DNA of 64,000 nucleotides from Hansschlegelia beijingensis (GTDB taxonomy: Bacteria > Pseudomonadota > Alphaproteobacteria > Rhizobiales > Methylopilaceae): contig NZ_JACIDR010000001.1 in assembly GCF_014196425.1 (NCBI RefSeq), positions 1 to 64,000 on the forward strand, in the 5' to 3' direction. Of this stretch, positions 28,003 through 36,097 are shown in pieces; the first letter of the stretch is position 1; the number at the start of each line of letters is the position of its first letter. Position numbers and translations under genes: made by a program. The notes beneath the pieces were generated by a model. It was not told the DNA's origin. It searched no databases and saw nothing but the letters and a program-made list of their open reading frames with translations.

Positions 28003-28949
28003 GCGCCACCGTGGTCATCGACCGCCGTTCCGAGCCGGTCATGCCGAGCAGCTGCGGCAGCGGCTGCGGCTGCGCCTCCGCGTCTAAGCCGGCCGTTCAG
28101 CCGCCCCCCGAAGGCAAGGTCTCCGTCAACGGCGTGGAGATCGAGGCCGAGGCGATCGCCCGCGAGATCCAGAACCATCCGGCCGGCGACGGCGCGGCCG
28201 CCTGGAGGTCAGCCGCTCAGGCGCTCGTCCTGCGGGAGCTGATGCTTCAGGCCGCCCGCGCGGCGGGACTGGACCCCAGACCGGAAAAGGATCACGCCGG
28301 ACGCCTCGAAACGGAGGAGGAGGCGCTGATCCGCGCGATCCTCGATCTCGCTCCCGAACCGCAGAAGGCCGGCGACGCGGAGTGCCGGCGGTACTACGAC
28401 GCGAACCCTCACCGGTTCCGTATGCCGAGCCTCATCGAGGCGTCGCACATCCTGCTGGAGCCGGGCTCCGGCGATCCGGACGGTTGGGAGAAGGCGGAGC
28501 GGGAGGCCCGGGCGCTCGCGGCCGAACTCGGCGACGACGCCGCAGACTTCGCCGCCGCCGCACGCGCCTTTTCGGCCTGTCCGACGTCCCGGCAGGACGG
28601 CTCGCTCGGCCAGGTGCGCCCGGGCGAGCTGGTCGCCGAAATCCAGAGCGTTCTGGAGCAGTTGCCGGAGCAGACGACCTCGCGGGCGCCCGTGCGGTCG
28701 CGCTTCGGCTGGCATGTCCTGCGGCACCACCGAAGCATCCCGGGCAAGACGCTGCCCTACGAGATGGCGGCGGGAAAGATCGCCGAGATGCTGGACGCGC
28801 GGGCCTGGATGATGAGCGTCGCGGCCTACGTCCTGCAGTTGGCGAGGGAAGCGGACATAGAGGGCGTCGTTCTCGATCCGGACAGCATGGCGGTCGCCTC
28901 GCCGCCGCCCCCGCGCGCAACGGGCGGACCCATGTCAGCCTCGCTATAG
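27999..28949 (+). CDS. Parvulin-type peptidyl-prolyl isomerase (NifM/PpiC-like) of the nar operon
   Basis: The 316-residue protein has a SurA/PpiC-like N-terminal helical region and a rotamase domain (about 145-245) with ASHILLEPGSGD, FAAAARAFSACPTSRQDGSLGQVRPGEL and FGWHVLRHHR. It lacks a signal peptide, so it should be cytoplasmic, like NifM. An unusual Cys-rich stretch CGSGCGC occurs at about residues 19-25. PPIase genes at the end of narGHJI are known in pseudomonads and relatives, so a role in folding a nitrate reductase subunit is likely but not shown here. ATGA overlap with narI makes it part of the operon. Confidence 0.85.
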   Translation: MSATVVIDRRSEPVMPSSCGSGCGCASASKPAVQPPPEGKVSVNGVEIEAEAIAREIQNHPAGDGAAAWRSAAQALVLRELMLQAARAAGLDPRPEKDHAGRLETEEEALIRAILDLAPEPQKAGDAECRRYYDANPHRFRMPSLIEASHILLEPGSGDPDGWEKAEREARALAAELGDDAADFAAAARAFSACPTSRQDGSLGQVRPGELVAEIQSVLEQLPEQTTSRAPVRSRFGWHVLRHHRSIPGKTLPYEMAAGKIAEMLDARAWMMSVAAYVLQLAREADIEGVVLDPDSMAVASPPPPRATGGPMSASL

Positions 28950-28961
28950 AAGGCGTGATTC

Positions 28962-29165
28962 ATGAGCGATCAACGGCCCTCGGACACTCAGCAACTCAAC
29001 CCGTCGCTGCGAAGCGCCGATGACGGCAGCCACGACACGAGCCGCACGGCCGCGCCGATGGAGAGCATCTCCATCCGCAAGCCGCACGGCGGCGGCTGGG
29101 CCTGGGTCGCGCTCGCCGTGTTCATCCTTTGCGTCGTCGTTTCGGCGATCCTCATCTTCGGATGA
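28962..29165 (+). CDS. Small single-pass membrane protein of unknown function, end of nar operon
   Basis: I do not recognise this 67-residue protein. Residues 1-45 are hydrophilic, rich in Ser, Asp and Thr, and end in HGGGW; residues 45-67 form one hydrophobic helix that runs to the last residue (FILCVVVSAILIFG). This is the layout of a tail-anchored or C-terminally anchored protein with a cytoplasmic N-terminus. It starts 12 bases after the PPIase stop with AAGG about 9 bases upstream, so it is likely the last gene of the operon. A role in assembly or stability of the NarGHI complex is a guess from position only. Confidence 0.6.
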   Translation: MSDQRPSDTQQLNPSLRSADDGSHDTSRTAAPMESISIRKPHGGGWAWVALAVFILCVVVSAILIFG

Positions 29166-29674
29166 GGCGCCTTCGATAGTCGCGACAGCGGCCCGCGGCG
29201 AAACGCGGCCGGAGGGCTGCAGACGGAAGCTCCATCGACCGTGGCAGCGGACGCCAATGACAGGCGTCCCTCCACGGAACGCCGAGTCTCGAGCCGACAC
29301 GCGTCCCAGGAAATTTGGGCCGGGCCTCAGACCTGCACGATTGACGTGTGGTGGGCATGGTTCCAAATCCAGAAGGTGGTAATGTGGTCCGGGGTGGTCG
29401 AAGCCATGCGGAACGACCCTCGGCGGAAAGCGGTCTCCGCGTTCGAGGCCGACGGCCAGGGCTCATCGTCGAGGAGACGGGAGCTCGTGCGACGGAGCGG
29501 CGCGCCTGATCCTCGGCTTTCTCTCGATCGTCACAGTCGCGAGTTGCGGCGGGTTTACTGTGGGGCGCACAGAAGCCGCCGGCCTCGGGGGGACGCGGCG
29601 GGGCCGAGCGCCCGCAGCCGCGCGCCGCTCGACCCACGCGGCCCAAGGGGCCGCGAGGGCAGGGACGCAACCCC
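29166..29674. other. Non-coding gap between the nar operon and the FixJ-like gene, with one hairpin
   Basis: No convincing gene is seen in these 509 bases on either strand. A GC-rich hairpin at 29189-29211 (CGGCCCGCG, loop GCGAAA, CGCGGCCG, one bulged C) lies 24 bases after the small membrane-protein gene and may end or protect the nar transcript, but there is no T-run. The promoter of the FixJ-like gene should be in the second half; I cannot place it. Confidence 0.4.
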
Positions 29675-30286
29675 ATGACGAGCCCTGTCGTGCATATCGT
29701 CGACGATGATCTGGACCTCCGGCGCTCGCTCGCCTTCCTGGTCGCCTCCGACGGCTTCGCGGTGCGGCTCTACGAGGGTGCGGAAAGCTTCCTCAATGAG
29801 TTCGACGACGCCCAGGACGGGTGTGTTCTGGTCGACGTCCTGATGCCCGGGATCAACGGGCTGGAGCTCATCACGATCCTGCGCCGGCTCGGCTCCACGA
29901 TCCCGGTCATCGTCATGACGGGGCATGCCGACGTGGACCTGGCGGTCGAGGCGATGAAGCGAGGGGCCGTCGATTTCATCGCGAAGCCATTTGATCTCGC
30001 CACGCTGCTTGGCGCGATCCGGGACGCCCTGCAGCGCTCGAACAGGCATGTCGAAACCGACGCGAGCGTTCAGGCCGTCCGTGAGCGCCTGGCCAGCCTG
30101 TCCAAACGGGAGAGGGAGGTGCTCGATAGGCTGCTCGCGGGCAAGGCGAACAAGATGATCGCCTTCGACCTGGAGATCAGTCCGCGCACCGTCGAGATCT
30201 ACCGCGCCAACGTCATGTCGAAAATGGGCGCGAAGAGTCTGTCGGCCCTTATCCGCCTTGCGATGTCGGCGACCCAGGAGCCTTGA
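29675..30286 (+). CDS. fixJ: FixJ-like response regulator (NarL/LuxR-type output)
   Basis: The 203-residue protein has a receiver domain (1-120) with acidic pocket DDD at 10-12, phospho-accepting Asp54, Thr in VIVMTGHAD and Lys in FIAKPFD. A LuxR-type helix-turn-helix follows (about 140-203) with LSKREREVLDRLLAGKANK and ISPRTVEIYRANVM, close to the FixJ pattern. FixJ normally receives phosphate from the oxygen-sensing kinase FixL and activates fixK/nifA-type promoters. No FixL or other kinase gene is beside it, so its partner must be elsewhere. The FNR-type gene starts 193 bases downstream and could be its target. TodR/StyR-type two-component regulators are close relatives, so the symbol is a best guess. 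Confidence 0.75.
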   Translation: MTSPVVHIVDDDLDLRRSLAFLVASDGFAVRLYEGAESFLNEFDDAQDGCVLVDVLMPGINGLELITILRRLGSTIPVIVMTGHADVDLAVEAMKRGAVDFIAKPFDLATLLGAIRDALQRSNRHVETDASVQAVRERLASLSKREREVLDRLLAGKANKMIAFDLEISPRTVEIYRANVMSKMGAKSLSALIRLAMSATQEP

Positions 30287-30313
30287 CTCCATCTCCGGGG
30301 AGGTGGCGTCAAG
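30282..30313 (+). terminator. Stem-loop at the 3' end of the FixJ-like gene
   Basis: CTTGAC...GTCAAG encloses CCATCTCC...GGAGGTGG, a stem of about 14 pairs with one T-C mismatch, one G-T pair and a short G loop. It includes the stop codon. There is no T-tract, so termination would be imperfect and some read-through into the FNR-type gene is possible. Confidence 0.4.
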
Positions 30314-30397
30314 AAGTCACCGCGCATTAGACGGAACGCTCGGAATTCCGAGATCCCGACGCAGACGCCGAAACCCCGATAGGGGCGCGTTAAGGGT

Positions 30398-30412
30398 ATC
30401 TACCTAGGTACT
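30398..30412. promoter_or_regulatory. Palindromic operator candidate upstream of the FNR-type gene
   Basis: A perfect 10-base palindrome TACCTAGGTA is at 30401-30410. On the minus strand the flanked form reads GTACCTAGGTAG, one mismatch from the GTAMGTAG sequence reported for FixJ binding. It is 70 bases before the FNR-type start codon, a suitable place for an activator, and a FixJ-like protein is encoded just upstream. The link is inference. Confidence 0.4.
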
Positions 30413-30479
30413 TCATCTGGATTTCGTCCGTTCCCAGCCTCTTTAGGGTCGATCCTCCGGCTAGGCAGAGGAGGGGTCC

Positions 30480-31235
30480 ATGGTCCAGGTTCGGGTCGCG
30501 GCGTATCCCGTCAACGGAATCGACGAATTTCTGGCGGGCACGCGCTCTGACCCAGCCTCGCATTGCGTGAACTGTTCGGCCCGCCACCTCAGCGTTTGCA
30601 GCGCTCTCAAGCCCGAAGACCTGCTCTATACTCATCAGCTCTCGGAGACGGTCCGCATTCCGGCCGGCGAAACTGTCTTCATCGCCGGCGAGCCCGCTCG
30701 CTCTGTCTACACGATCAAGTCGGGCACGTTGCGGCTCTACCGGATACTCCCGGATGGCCGCCGGCAGATCGTCGGGTTCATCGGGGCGGGCGACTTCCTC
30801 GGCCTGGCGCTGGCTGGCCGCTACTCCTATTCGGCCGACGCCGTGGATGAAGTGTGCGCATGCCGCATCGACCGCGGACTCTACATGTCGTTCATGTCGA
30901 AGCGGCCGCATCTTCTGCGACGCCTGCACGAGGTGGCGAACCAGGAGCTGATCCTGGCCCACGACCACATGGTGCTGCTCGGGCGCCGGTCCGCGGAGGA
31001 GAAGGTGGCGGCTTTCCTCCTCTCCCTGCGGGAGCGGATGCGCCGCCTCGGCACGAGCATGGTCACTCTGGCTCTGCCGATGAGCCGGGCGGACCTCGCG
31101 GACTATCTGGGTCTCACCATCGAGACGGTCTGCCGCGTGGTGTCGAAACTCGCCCGTCAGAAAATCCTGCTCGTCGTCCCGCACGGCGTGCGTCTGCTCG
31201 ATCCGCGGCGGCTCGAGGAGATCGGCGCAAGCTGA
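30480..31235 (+). CDS. fnr: Crp/Fnr-family oxygen-responsive regulator with Fe-S cysteine motif
   Basis: The 251-residue protein has an N-terminal C-x2-C-x7-C motif (Cys29, Cys32, Cys40) and further cysteines at 126 and 128, the ligand set of FNR, FnrN and FnrL proteins that lose DNA binding when oxygen destroys their 4Fe-4S cluster. A cyclic-nucleotide-fold domain (about 45-150), a dimer helix and a C-terminal winged helix (about 185-251) follow. The recognition helix reads TIETVCRVVSKL; Glu and Arg at the FNR contact positions predict binding to TTGA-N6-TCAA, the sequence found before phaC and xfp. GGAGG precedes the ATG by 6 bases. FixK of this type with cysteines is an equivalent name. 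Confidence 0.9.
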   Translation: MVQVRVAAYPVNGIDEFLAGTRSDPASHCVNCSARHLSVCSALKPEDLLYTHQLSETVRIPAGETVFIAGEPARSVYTIKSGTLRLYRILPDGRRQIVGFIGAGDFLGLALAGRYSYSADAVDEVCACRIDRGLYMSFMSKRPHLLRRLHEVANQELILAHDHMVLLGRRSAEEKVAAFLLSLRERMRRLGTSMVTLALPMSRADLADYLGLTIETVCRVVSKLARQKILLVVPHGVRLLDPRRLEEIGAS

Positions 31236-31313
31236 CCCTGGCGAGGCGGGACGGCCGTTCGAACGCCGCGGCTCCCCGCGCCCGCAGGCCTCAACCTGAA
31301 GCCCGAAGGGCGC

Positions 31314-32156
31314 TCAGCCGTGCGCTGTCTCGACCGCGCGAGCTCTCCAGCTGGCGCGCAGGAAGGCGGCCATGAAGGCCAGCGACAGCGTAAGCACGAT
31401 GGTCGAGGCGGGCGCGCTGTCGATGAAGAAGGACGCGTAGACGCCGACGAAGCTGCCGGCGGCGGCGACCAGAACGGCCACTGCGAGCATCGCGCTGAAG
31501 CGGCGGGTCAACAGAAAGGCGATCGCGCCCGGCGCGATCAGCATGGCGATCGCGAGGATCAGGCCGACCGCCTTGAGCGCGCCGACGACCGTGAGCGAGA
31601 TCAGCGCGAGCAGCCCGTAATGCAGCAGGCCGACCCGCAGCCCGACGGCCTTGGCCTGCGTCGGGTCGAAGGCGTGGAGGAGGAAGTCCTTCCACTTCAG
31701 GCCGATGACCGCGACCGTCACGGCCGCCACGGCCGCCGCCTCCGCGACGTCGCGCCAGGCGACGCCGAGCATGTCGCCGAACAGGATGTGGTCGAGATGC
31801 ACGTCCGGCCTGATCTTGACGTAGAGCACGAGGCCGAAGCCGAACATGCCGGAGAACACGACGCCCATCACCGTGTCCTGCTTGATGCGGCTGTTGTCCT
31901 TGAGGAAACCGGTCGCGGCCGCGCACAGCATGCCGGCCGCGAAGGCGCCCACCGCGTAGGGCGCGCCGACCGCATAGGCGATGACGACGCCGGGGAAGAT
32001 CGCGTGGCTGATCGCGTCGCCCATCAGCGACCAGCCCTTGATGACGAGGAAGCAGGACAGGAGCGCCATCGGGACCGCGATCAGCGTCGCGATGACGAGC
32101 GCCGTCACCATGAAGTCGAACTGGAACGGCGAGGCGAGGGTCTCGAGAAGGCTCAT
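31314..32156 (-). CDS. sitD: Manganese/iron ABC transporter permease, SitD-type
   Basis: The 280-residue inner-membrane protein belongs to the ABC-3 permease family, with about eight or nine hydrophobic helices. The early segment VIKGWSLMGDAISHAIFPGV is the family signature. It is the last gene of a four-gene minus-strand operon and its start overlaps the sitC stop by 4 bases. With SitC it should form the heterodimeric channel for Mn(II), possibly also Fe(II). Assignment of SitD rather than SitC follows gene order and the shorter C-terminus. Confidence 0.88.
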   Translation of the reverse strand: MSLLETLASPFQFDFMVTALVIATLIAVPMALLSCFLVIKGWSLMGDAISHAIFPGVVIAYAVGAPYAVGAFAAGMLCAAATGFLKDNSRIKQDTVMGVVFSGMFGFGLVLYVKIRPDVHLDHILFGDMLGVAWRDVAEAAAVAAVTVAVIGLKWKDFLLHAFDPTQAKAVGLRVGLLHYGLLALISLTVVGALKAVGLILAIAMLIAPGAIAFLLTRRFSAMLAVAVLVAAAGSFVGVYASFFIDSAPASTIVLTLSLAFMAAFLRASWRARAVETAHG

Positions 32157-33013
32157 CGCGCGGCCTCCGGCGTCCGGGCGGCGCGGCGGCGGGCCGCGAT
32201 CATTCCGTGCTTCGGCGCGAACAGGAAAGCGGCGAGGAAGATCGCCGTCTGCAGCGTGACGATGACGCCGCCGGTCGCGCCGTCGAGGAAGTAGCTCACA
32301 TAGGCGCCGACGAAGCTGGTCGCGGCGCCGATCGCGACGGCGATCACGAGCAGGCGCGGGAAGCGGTCGGTCAGCAGGTAGGCCGTCGCGCCGGGCGTCA
32401 CCACCATGCAGATGACCAGGAAGGCGCCGACCGTCTGCAGCGCCGCGACCGTCGAGGCCGAGAGCAGCGTGAAAAACAGAACCTTGAGCCAGGTCGGGTT
32501 GAGGCCGATCGTGCGCGCGTGGCTCTCGTCGAAGAACACCACCATCAGATCCTTCCACTTGGCGAGAAGGATCGCGAGCGAGACGAAGCCGATGACGGCG
32601 AGCTGCAGCGTGTCCTCGGGCGTGATCGCGAGGATGTTGCCGAGCACGATGGTCTGGATGTTGACGGACATCGGCGACAGCGACGCCATGAACAGGCCGA
32701 GGCCGAAGAAGGACGAGAAGATCAGCCCGATGATGGCGTCCTCCTTGAGCCGCGTCCGCTGGTTCAGGAACAGCATCGCAGCCGCCGCGAGCCCGCCGGA
32801 GAAGAAGGCGCCGATCGAGAACGGCAGGCCGAGCAGGTAGGCGCCGGCGACGCCGGGCACGATGGAGTGCGAAAGCGCGTCGCCGATCAGGGACCAGCCC
32901 TTGAGCATCAGGTAGCAGGAGAGGAAGCCGCAGACGCCGCCGACCAGCGCCGACACCCACATGGCGTTGACCATGTAGCCATAGGCGAAGGGTTCGAGCA
33001 GCGCGGCGGTCAC
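32153..33013 (-). CDS. sitC: Manganese/iron ABC transporter permease, SitC-type
   Basis: The 286-residue ABC-3 family permease contains LMLKGWSLIGDALSHSIVPGV near residue 35, the same signature as SitD, and about eight membrane helices. The C-terminal 20 residues are basic (RRRAAR) and cytoplasmic. It overlaps sitB upstream and sitD downstream by 4 bases each. It forms half of the membrane channel of the importer. Confidence 0.88.
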   Translation of the reverse strand: MTAALLEPFAYGYMVNAMWVSALVGGVCGFLSCYLMLKGWSLIGDALSHSIVPGVAGAYLLGLPFSIGAFFSGGLAAAAMLFLNQRTRLKEDAIIGLIFSSFFGLGLFMASLSPMSVNIQTIVLGNILAITPEDTLQLAVIGFVSLAILLAKWKDLMVVFFDESHARTIGLNPTWLKVLFFTLLSASTVAALQTVGAFLVICMVVTPGATAYLLTDRFPRLLVIAVAIGAATSFVGAYVSYFLDGATGGVIVTLQTAIFLAAFLFAPKHGMIAARRRAARTPEAAR

Positions 33014-33900
33014 GCGCGGTCGCTCCCGGCGGCGTCGGGGGCGCGCAGCGTCGCGCGGCCCTCATGGAGGATGAGCGGCCGCTCGTCGTCGGTGAACACG
33101 CCGAACGGCGCCGCCTGGCCGCCCTTGGCCTGGTTCAGCACGAAGTGCCGCAGAACGCCCCCGAACGTCGCCTCGAGATTGGCCTGGGTGAAGGTCTCTT
33201 CCGTCGGGCCATAGGCCAGCACCGTGCCCTTGATCAGGATGGTGCGGTCGCAAAACTCCGGCACCGAGCCAAGGTTGTGGGTCGAGACCAGCATCACCCG
33301 GCCCTCGTCGCGAAGCTCGCGCAGCAGCGCGATGATCTGGTCTTCGGTCGTGACGTCGACGCCGGTGAAGGGCTCGTCGAGCAGGATGACGCGCGCGTCC
33401 TGCGCCAGAGCGCGGGCGAGGAAAACGCGCTTCTTCTGGCCGCCCGAAAGCTCGCCGATCTGGCGCTTGCGGAAGTCGCTCATGTTGACGCGGTCGAGCG
33501 CGGAGGCGACCGCCTCGCGATCGGCGGCGCGGGGAATGCGGAGCATGCCCATGCCGCCATATCGGCCCATCATGACCACGTCCTCGACCAGGACGGGGAA
33601 GTTCCAGTCCACCTCCTCGGCCTGGGGGACATAGGCCACGAGATTCTTTCGCAGGGCCTCAGGGACCGACATGCCGAGCACGCGGATCTCGCCCTTGGCG
33701 AGCCGCAGGAAGCCCATGACGGCCTTGAACAGCGTCGACTTGCCCGAACCGTTCACCCCGACCAGCGCCGCGATCGTTCCGGTCGGGATCTCGAAGCTCG
33801 CGTCGCGCAGCGCTGTGTGCCCGTTGCGGTAGGTCACCGTCGCGCCGCGGACCGCGACGCCCGAACCGTCGTGGGTCGAGACGGGCACAGGCGCGCTCAC
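33010..33900 (-). CDS. sitB: Manganese/iron ABC transporter ATPase, SitB-type
   Basis: The 296-residue ATPase energises metal import. Walker A is GVNGSGKST (about residues 48-56), the Q-loop lies in YVPQAEEVDW, the ABC signature is LSGGQKKRV, Walker B is VILLDEPFTGVD, and the switch histidine is in VSTHNLG. The C-terminal 50 residues beyond the ATPase core are not conserved in ABC proteins generally but occur in SitB/MntB. The start overlaps the sitA stop. Confidence 0.92.
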   Translation of the reverse strand: MSAPVPVSTHDGSGVAVRGATVTYRNGHTALRDASFEIPTGTIAALVGVNGSGKSTLFKAVMGFLRLAKGEIRVLGMSVPEALRKNLVAYVPQAEEVDWNFPVLVEDVVMMGRYGGMGMLRIPRAADREAVASALDRVNMSDFRKRQIGELSGGQKKRVFLARALAQDARVILLDEPFTGVDVTTEDQIIALLRELRDEGRVMLVSTHNLGSVPEFCDRTILIKGTVLAYGPTEETFTQANLEATFGGVLRHFVLNQAKGGQAAPFGVFTDDERPLILHEGRATLRAPDAAGSDRA

Positions 33901-34880
33901 TGAGTCAGGCCGCTGGCGAGGCCCTTCTGGATGGTCTCCGAGGTCACGCGCAGCAGGTCGATATAGGTCGGCACCGGTCCGCCGGCGTCGCTCAGCGAGT
34001 CGACATAGAGCACGCCGCCATAGGCGGCCCCGGTCTCGCGGGCGACCTGCCGGGCCGGCTTGTCCGAAACCGTGCTCTCGCTGAACACCGCCGGGATCCT
34101 GTTCGCCTTCACAACGTCGATGACCTTGCGGACCTGCCGCGGCGTGCCCTGCTCGTCGGCGTTGATCGGCCAGAGATAGAGCTCCTTCATCCCGAAATCA
34201 CGCGCCAGATACGAGAAGGCGCCCTCGCTCGAGACCAGCCAGCGCCTGTCTTCCGGGATCTCGGCCAGCTTCTCCTGGATCGGCCCGACCGCGGCCTGGA
34301 TCTTCGCCTTGTAGGCCTCGGCGTTGGCCTTGTAGGTCTCGGCGTTCGCCGGGTCGTTCGCCACGAAGGCGTCGCGGATGTTGTCGACGTAGGTGAGCGC
34401 GCTCCTGGGCGACATCCAGGCGTGCGGGTTCGGCTTGCCCCGATAGGGCCCCTCCGCGATGCCGATCGGCTCGACGCCGGTGGAGACCACCGCCTGCGGC
34501 ACGTCCTTGAGGTTCTGGAAGAATTTCTCGAACCAGAGCTCGAGGTTCAGCCCGTTCCACAGAATCAGCTTGGCGCCCTGCGCCCGGCGGATGTCGCCCG
34601 GCGTCGGCGCGTAATTGTGAATCTCCGCGCCCGGCTTCGTGATCGACTCCACCACCGCGGCGTCGCCGGCCACGTTTCTCGCCATGTCGGCGATGACCGT
34701 GAAAGTGGTGACCGCCTTGAACTTCTCGGCCGCGGACACGGGAAGCGTGAGCGCCATTGCGGCCGCGAGTCCGGCCAACGCTGCGACCCCGATGCGCCCC
34801 GCGCGCATCGTCGTGAGAATTCTGGCGGTCATGTCCTCGGCCCGTGCTGCGAATTTTCGGAACGGATCGGCTCGGGTCAT
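33897..34880 (-). CDS. sitA: Periplasmic manganese/iron-binding protein, SitA-type
   Basis: This cluster A-I solute-binding protein delivers metal to SitBCD. Residues that fit the Mn-type site are His in EIHNYAP, His in NPHAWMSP, Glu in SSEGAFSYL and Asp in YVDSLSDAGG. The His-rich loop typical of ZnuA is absent, so Mn(II) (or Fe(II)) is more likely than zinc. A signal peptide with hydrophobic core GVAALAGLAAAMALTLPVSA ends before AEKF. The ATG at 34880 is chosen because GGAG lies 8 bases upstream; a TTG at 34922 and an ATG at 34832, the latter giving a shorter signal peptide, are alternatives. Confidence 0.88.
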   Translation of the reverse strand: MTRADPFRKFAARAEDMTARILTTMRAGRIGVAALAGLAAAMALTLPVSAAEKFKAVTTFTVIADMARNVAGDAAVVESITKPGAEIHNYAPTPGDIRRAQGAKLILWNGLNLELWFEKFFQNLKDVPQAVVSTGVEPIGIAEGPYRGKPNPHAWMSPRSALTYVDNIRDAFVANDPANAETYKANAEAYKAKIQAAVGPIQEKLAEIPEDRRWLVSSEGAFSYLARDFGMKELYLWPINADEQGTPRQVRKVIDVVKANRIPAVFSESTVSDKPARQVARETGAAYGGVLYVDSLSDAGGPVPTYIDLLRVTSETIQKGLASGLTQ

Positions 34881-34985
34881 CTCGTCTGCTCCACGGGACT
34901 TCTGCGGCCGCTCGGTCGCCAAGCCCGTAGTTGAGAATGACCCGCAATTGCATCGTTCCCGATCATGCGGGCTCTGTCAACGGTC

Positions 34986-35002
34986 TTGCAACTCATTCGC
35001 AA
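34986..35002. promoter_or_regulatory. Inverted repeat upstream of sitA, possible Mur/Fur-family operator
   Basis: TTGCAACTCATTCGCAA is an imperfect inverted repeat (5 of 6 pairs per arm) about 105 bases before the sitA start. A second palindrome, GCAATTGC, lies at 34944-34951. Rhizobial sitABCD operons are repressed by the Fur-like manganese regulator Mur at A/T- and GCA-rich dyads, so one of these is a reasonable candidate. The rest of the gap up to 35308 is GC-rich and shows no gene. Confidence 0.35.
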
Positions 35003-35308
35003 AAGCAGCGCCGACGGGAGTCGCGCGCGCCGAGACAACCGGCGGCCAGCGAGATCACGCGGCGGCGACCGGACGGGGCCATAGGAGAGTTTCGGGAGGG
35101 ACGGGGACGGACGCGGCAGCGTCGGGCGTCTGGCGCTCCGGCGGCGTCGCGCCCTCACGCGCTGCCGTCGCCGCCGGCGTCACGAGCGGGCGGAGCCCAG
35201 CGAGTCGCGAAGGCGGGCTCATGCGCCGCCCACTGCGCCGGAGCCTCGCGAGGCGCGGGGAGCTGTCGTGGGGGGCGAGTCCACGCGGGCTATTGGCCCC
35301 GCCTGACC

Positions 35309-36097
35309 CTAGAGGGCGGCGTAGCTCGCCGCCGCCTCGCAGATCTCGGCGTCGCTCGCCTGCCGCCAGTGCGGGTCCGTCGTGAACTTGTAGCTGCCCG
35401 GACAAGCGGCGACGCGCGGCGGAACGCCCGTCTGTGCGAAGGCGTCATAGCCGACCTTCAGCATCTCCCAGAACGGCATGTTCGGGTTGTCGGCGTGGCG
35501 CATCATGTTCTCTTCCGTCATCCGGAAGGGGAAAGCCTGGATCGGGATCGAGCGTTGCCCCGACAGCAGCGCCTCACGAACCAGGCCGTAGATCTCCTCC
35601 ATCCGCCGATGGGTCATGGCGTAGCAGCCGACCGATTTGCAGCCGCCATGCACCATCAGATGGCTGCCGGTGCGGCCGAGCGAGCGGTCATAGGCGTTGG
35701 GGAAGCCGATGTTGAAGGCGAGATGGTTGCGCGAGAACGGGTTCAGGCTGCCGCGATCGATCTCGTAGAAGCCTTCCGGCGCCTGACGATCGCCCTCTCG
35801 CTCCTTTGGCCCGAGCGTGCCTGAGAACTGGCAGATCGGGTAGCTGCGGAGCAGGCCGTAACGGCCGTCGCGCTCCTGCTTCCAGACCTCGAGCACCGCC
35901 TCTTCCTTGAAGATGCGGATGAGAATCGGCGCCGAGCGCGGCATGTCGAGGCGGCTCATCAGGCTCACCGTCGCGATCGAGACCGATCCCGTCTTGATCC
36001 TGGCCTGCCGGCCGGACGAGCACGCCCCGAGCGCGGCCGCCATGAGGATGACCAGCGCGACCGCGAACGGGCGCGCGCGCAACGACGACATACTCAA
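35309..36097 (-). CDS. L,D-transpeptidase-fold (YkuD) lipoprotein, YafK/DpaA-like
   Basis: The 262-residue protein has a signal peptide with lipobox LGAC (lipid on Cys26), so it is probably anchored to a membrane in the envelope. The YkuD catalytic domain covers about 55-200; HGGCKSVGCYAM is the H-x3-SxGC active-site motif with the nucleophilic Cys at about residue 159. The domain is closer to the YafK/DpaA branch than to cross-linking LdtA-F enzymes; DpaA releases proteins from peptidoglycan. The exact reaction here is therefore uncertain. It is a single gene; 212 bases further upstream on the same strand is the TIGR02300/tRNA region, not an operon partner. Confidence 0.82.
   Translation of the reverse strand: MSMSSLRARPFAVALVILMAAALGACSSGRQARIKTGSVSIATVSLMSRLDMPRSAPILIRIFKEEAVLEVWKQERDGRYGLLRSYPICQFSGTLGPKEREGDRQAPEGFYEIDRGSLNPFSRNHLAFNIGFPNAYDRSLGRTGSHLMVHGGCKSVGCYAMTHRRMEEIYGLVREALLSGQRSIPIQAFPFRMTEENMMRHADNPNMPFWEMLKVGYDAFAQTGVPPRVAACPGSYKFTTDPHWRQASDAEICEAAASYAAL

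Noticed and set aside
29241-29678. Possible 145-residue gene ending in an ATGA overlap with the FixJ-like gene
   Set aside because: The overlap is tempting, but the product is mostly Arg/Ser/Pro with no domain and has no ribosome site; no FixL-like motif is present.
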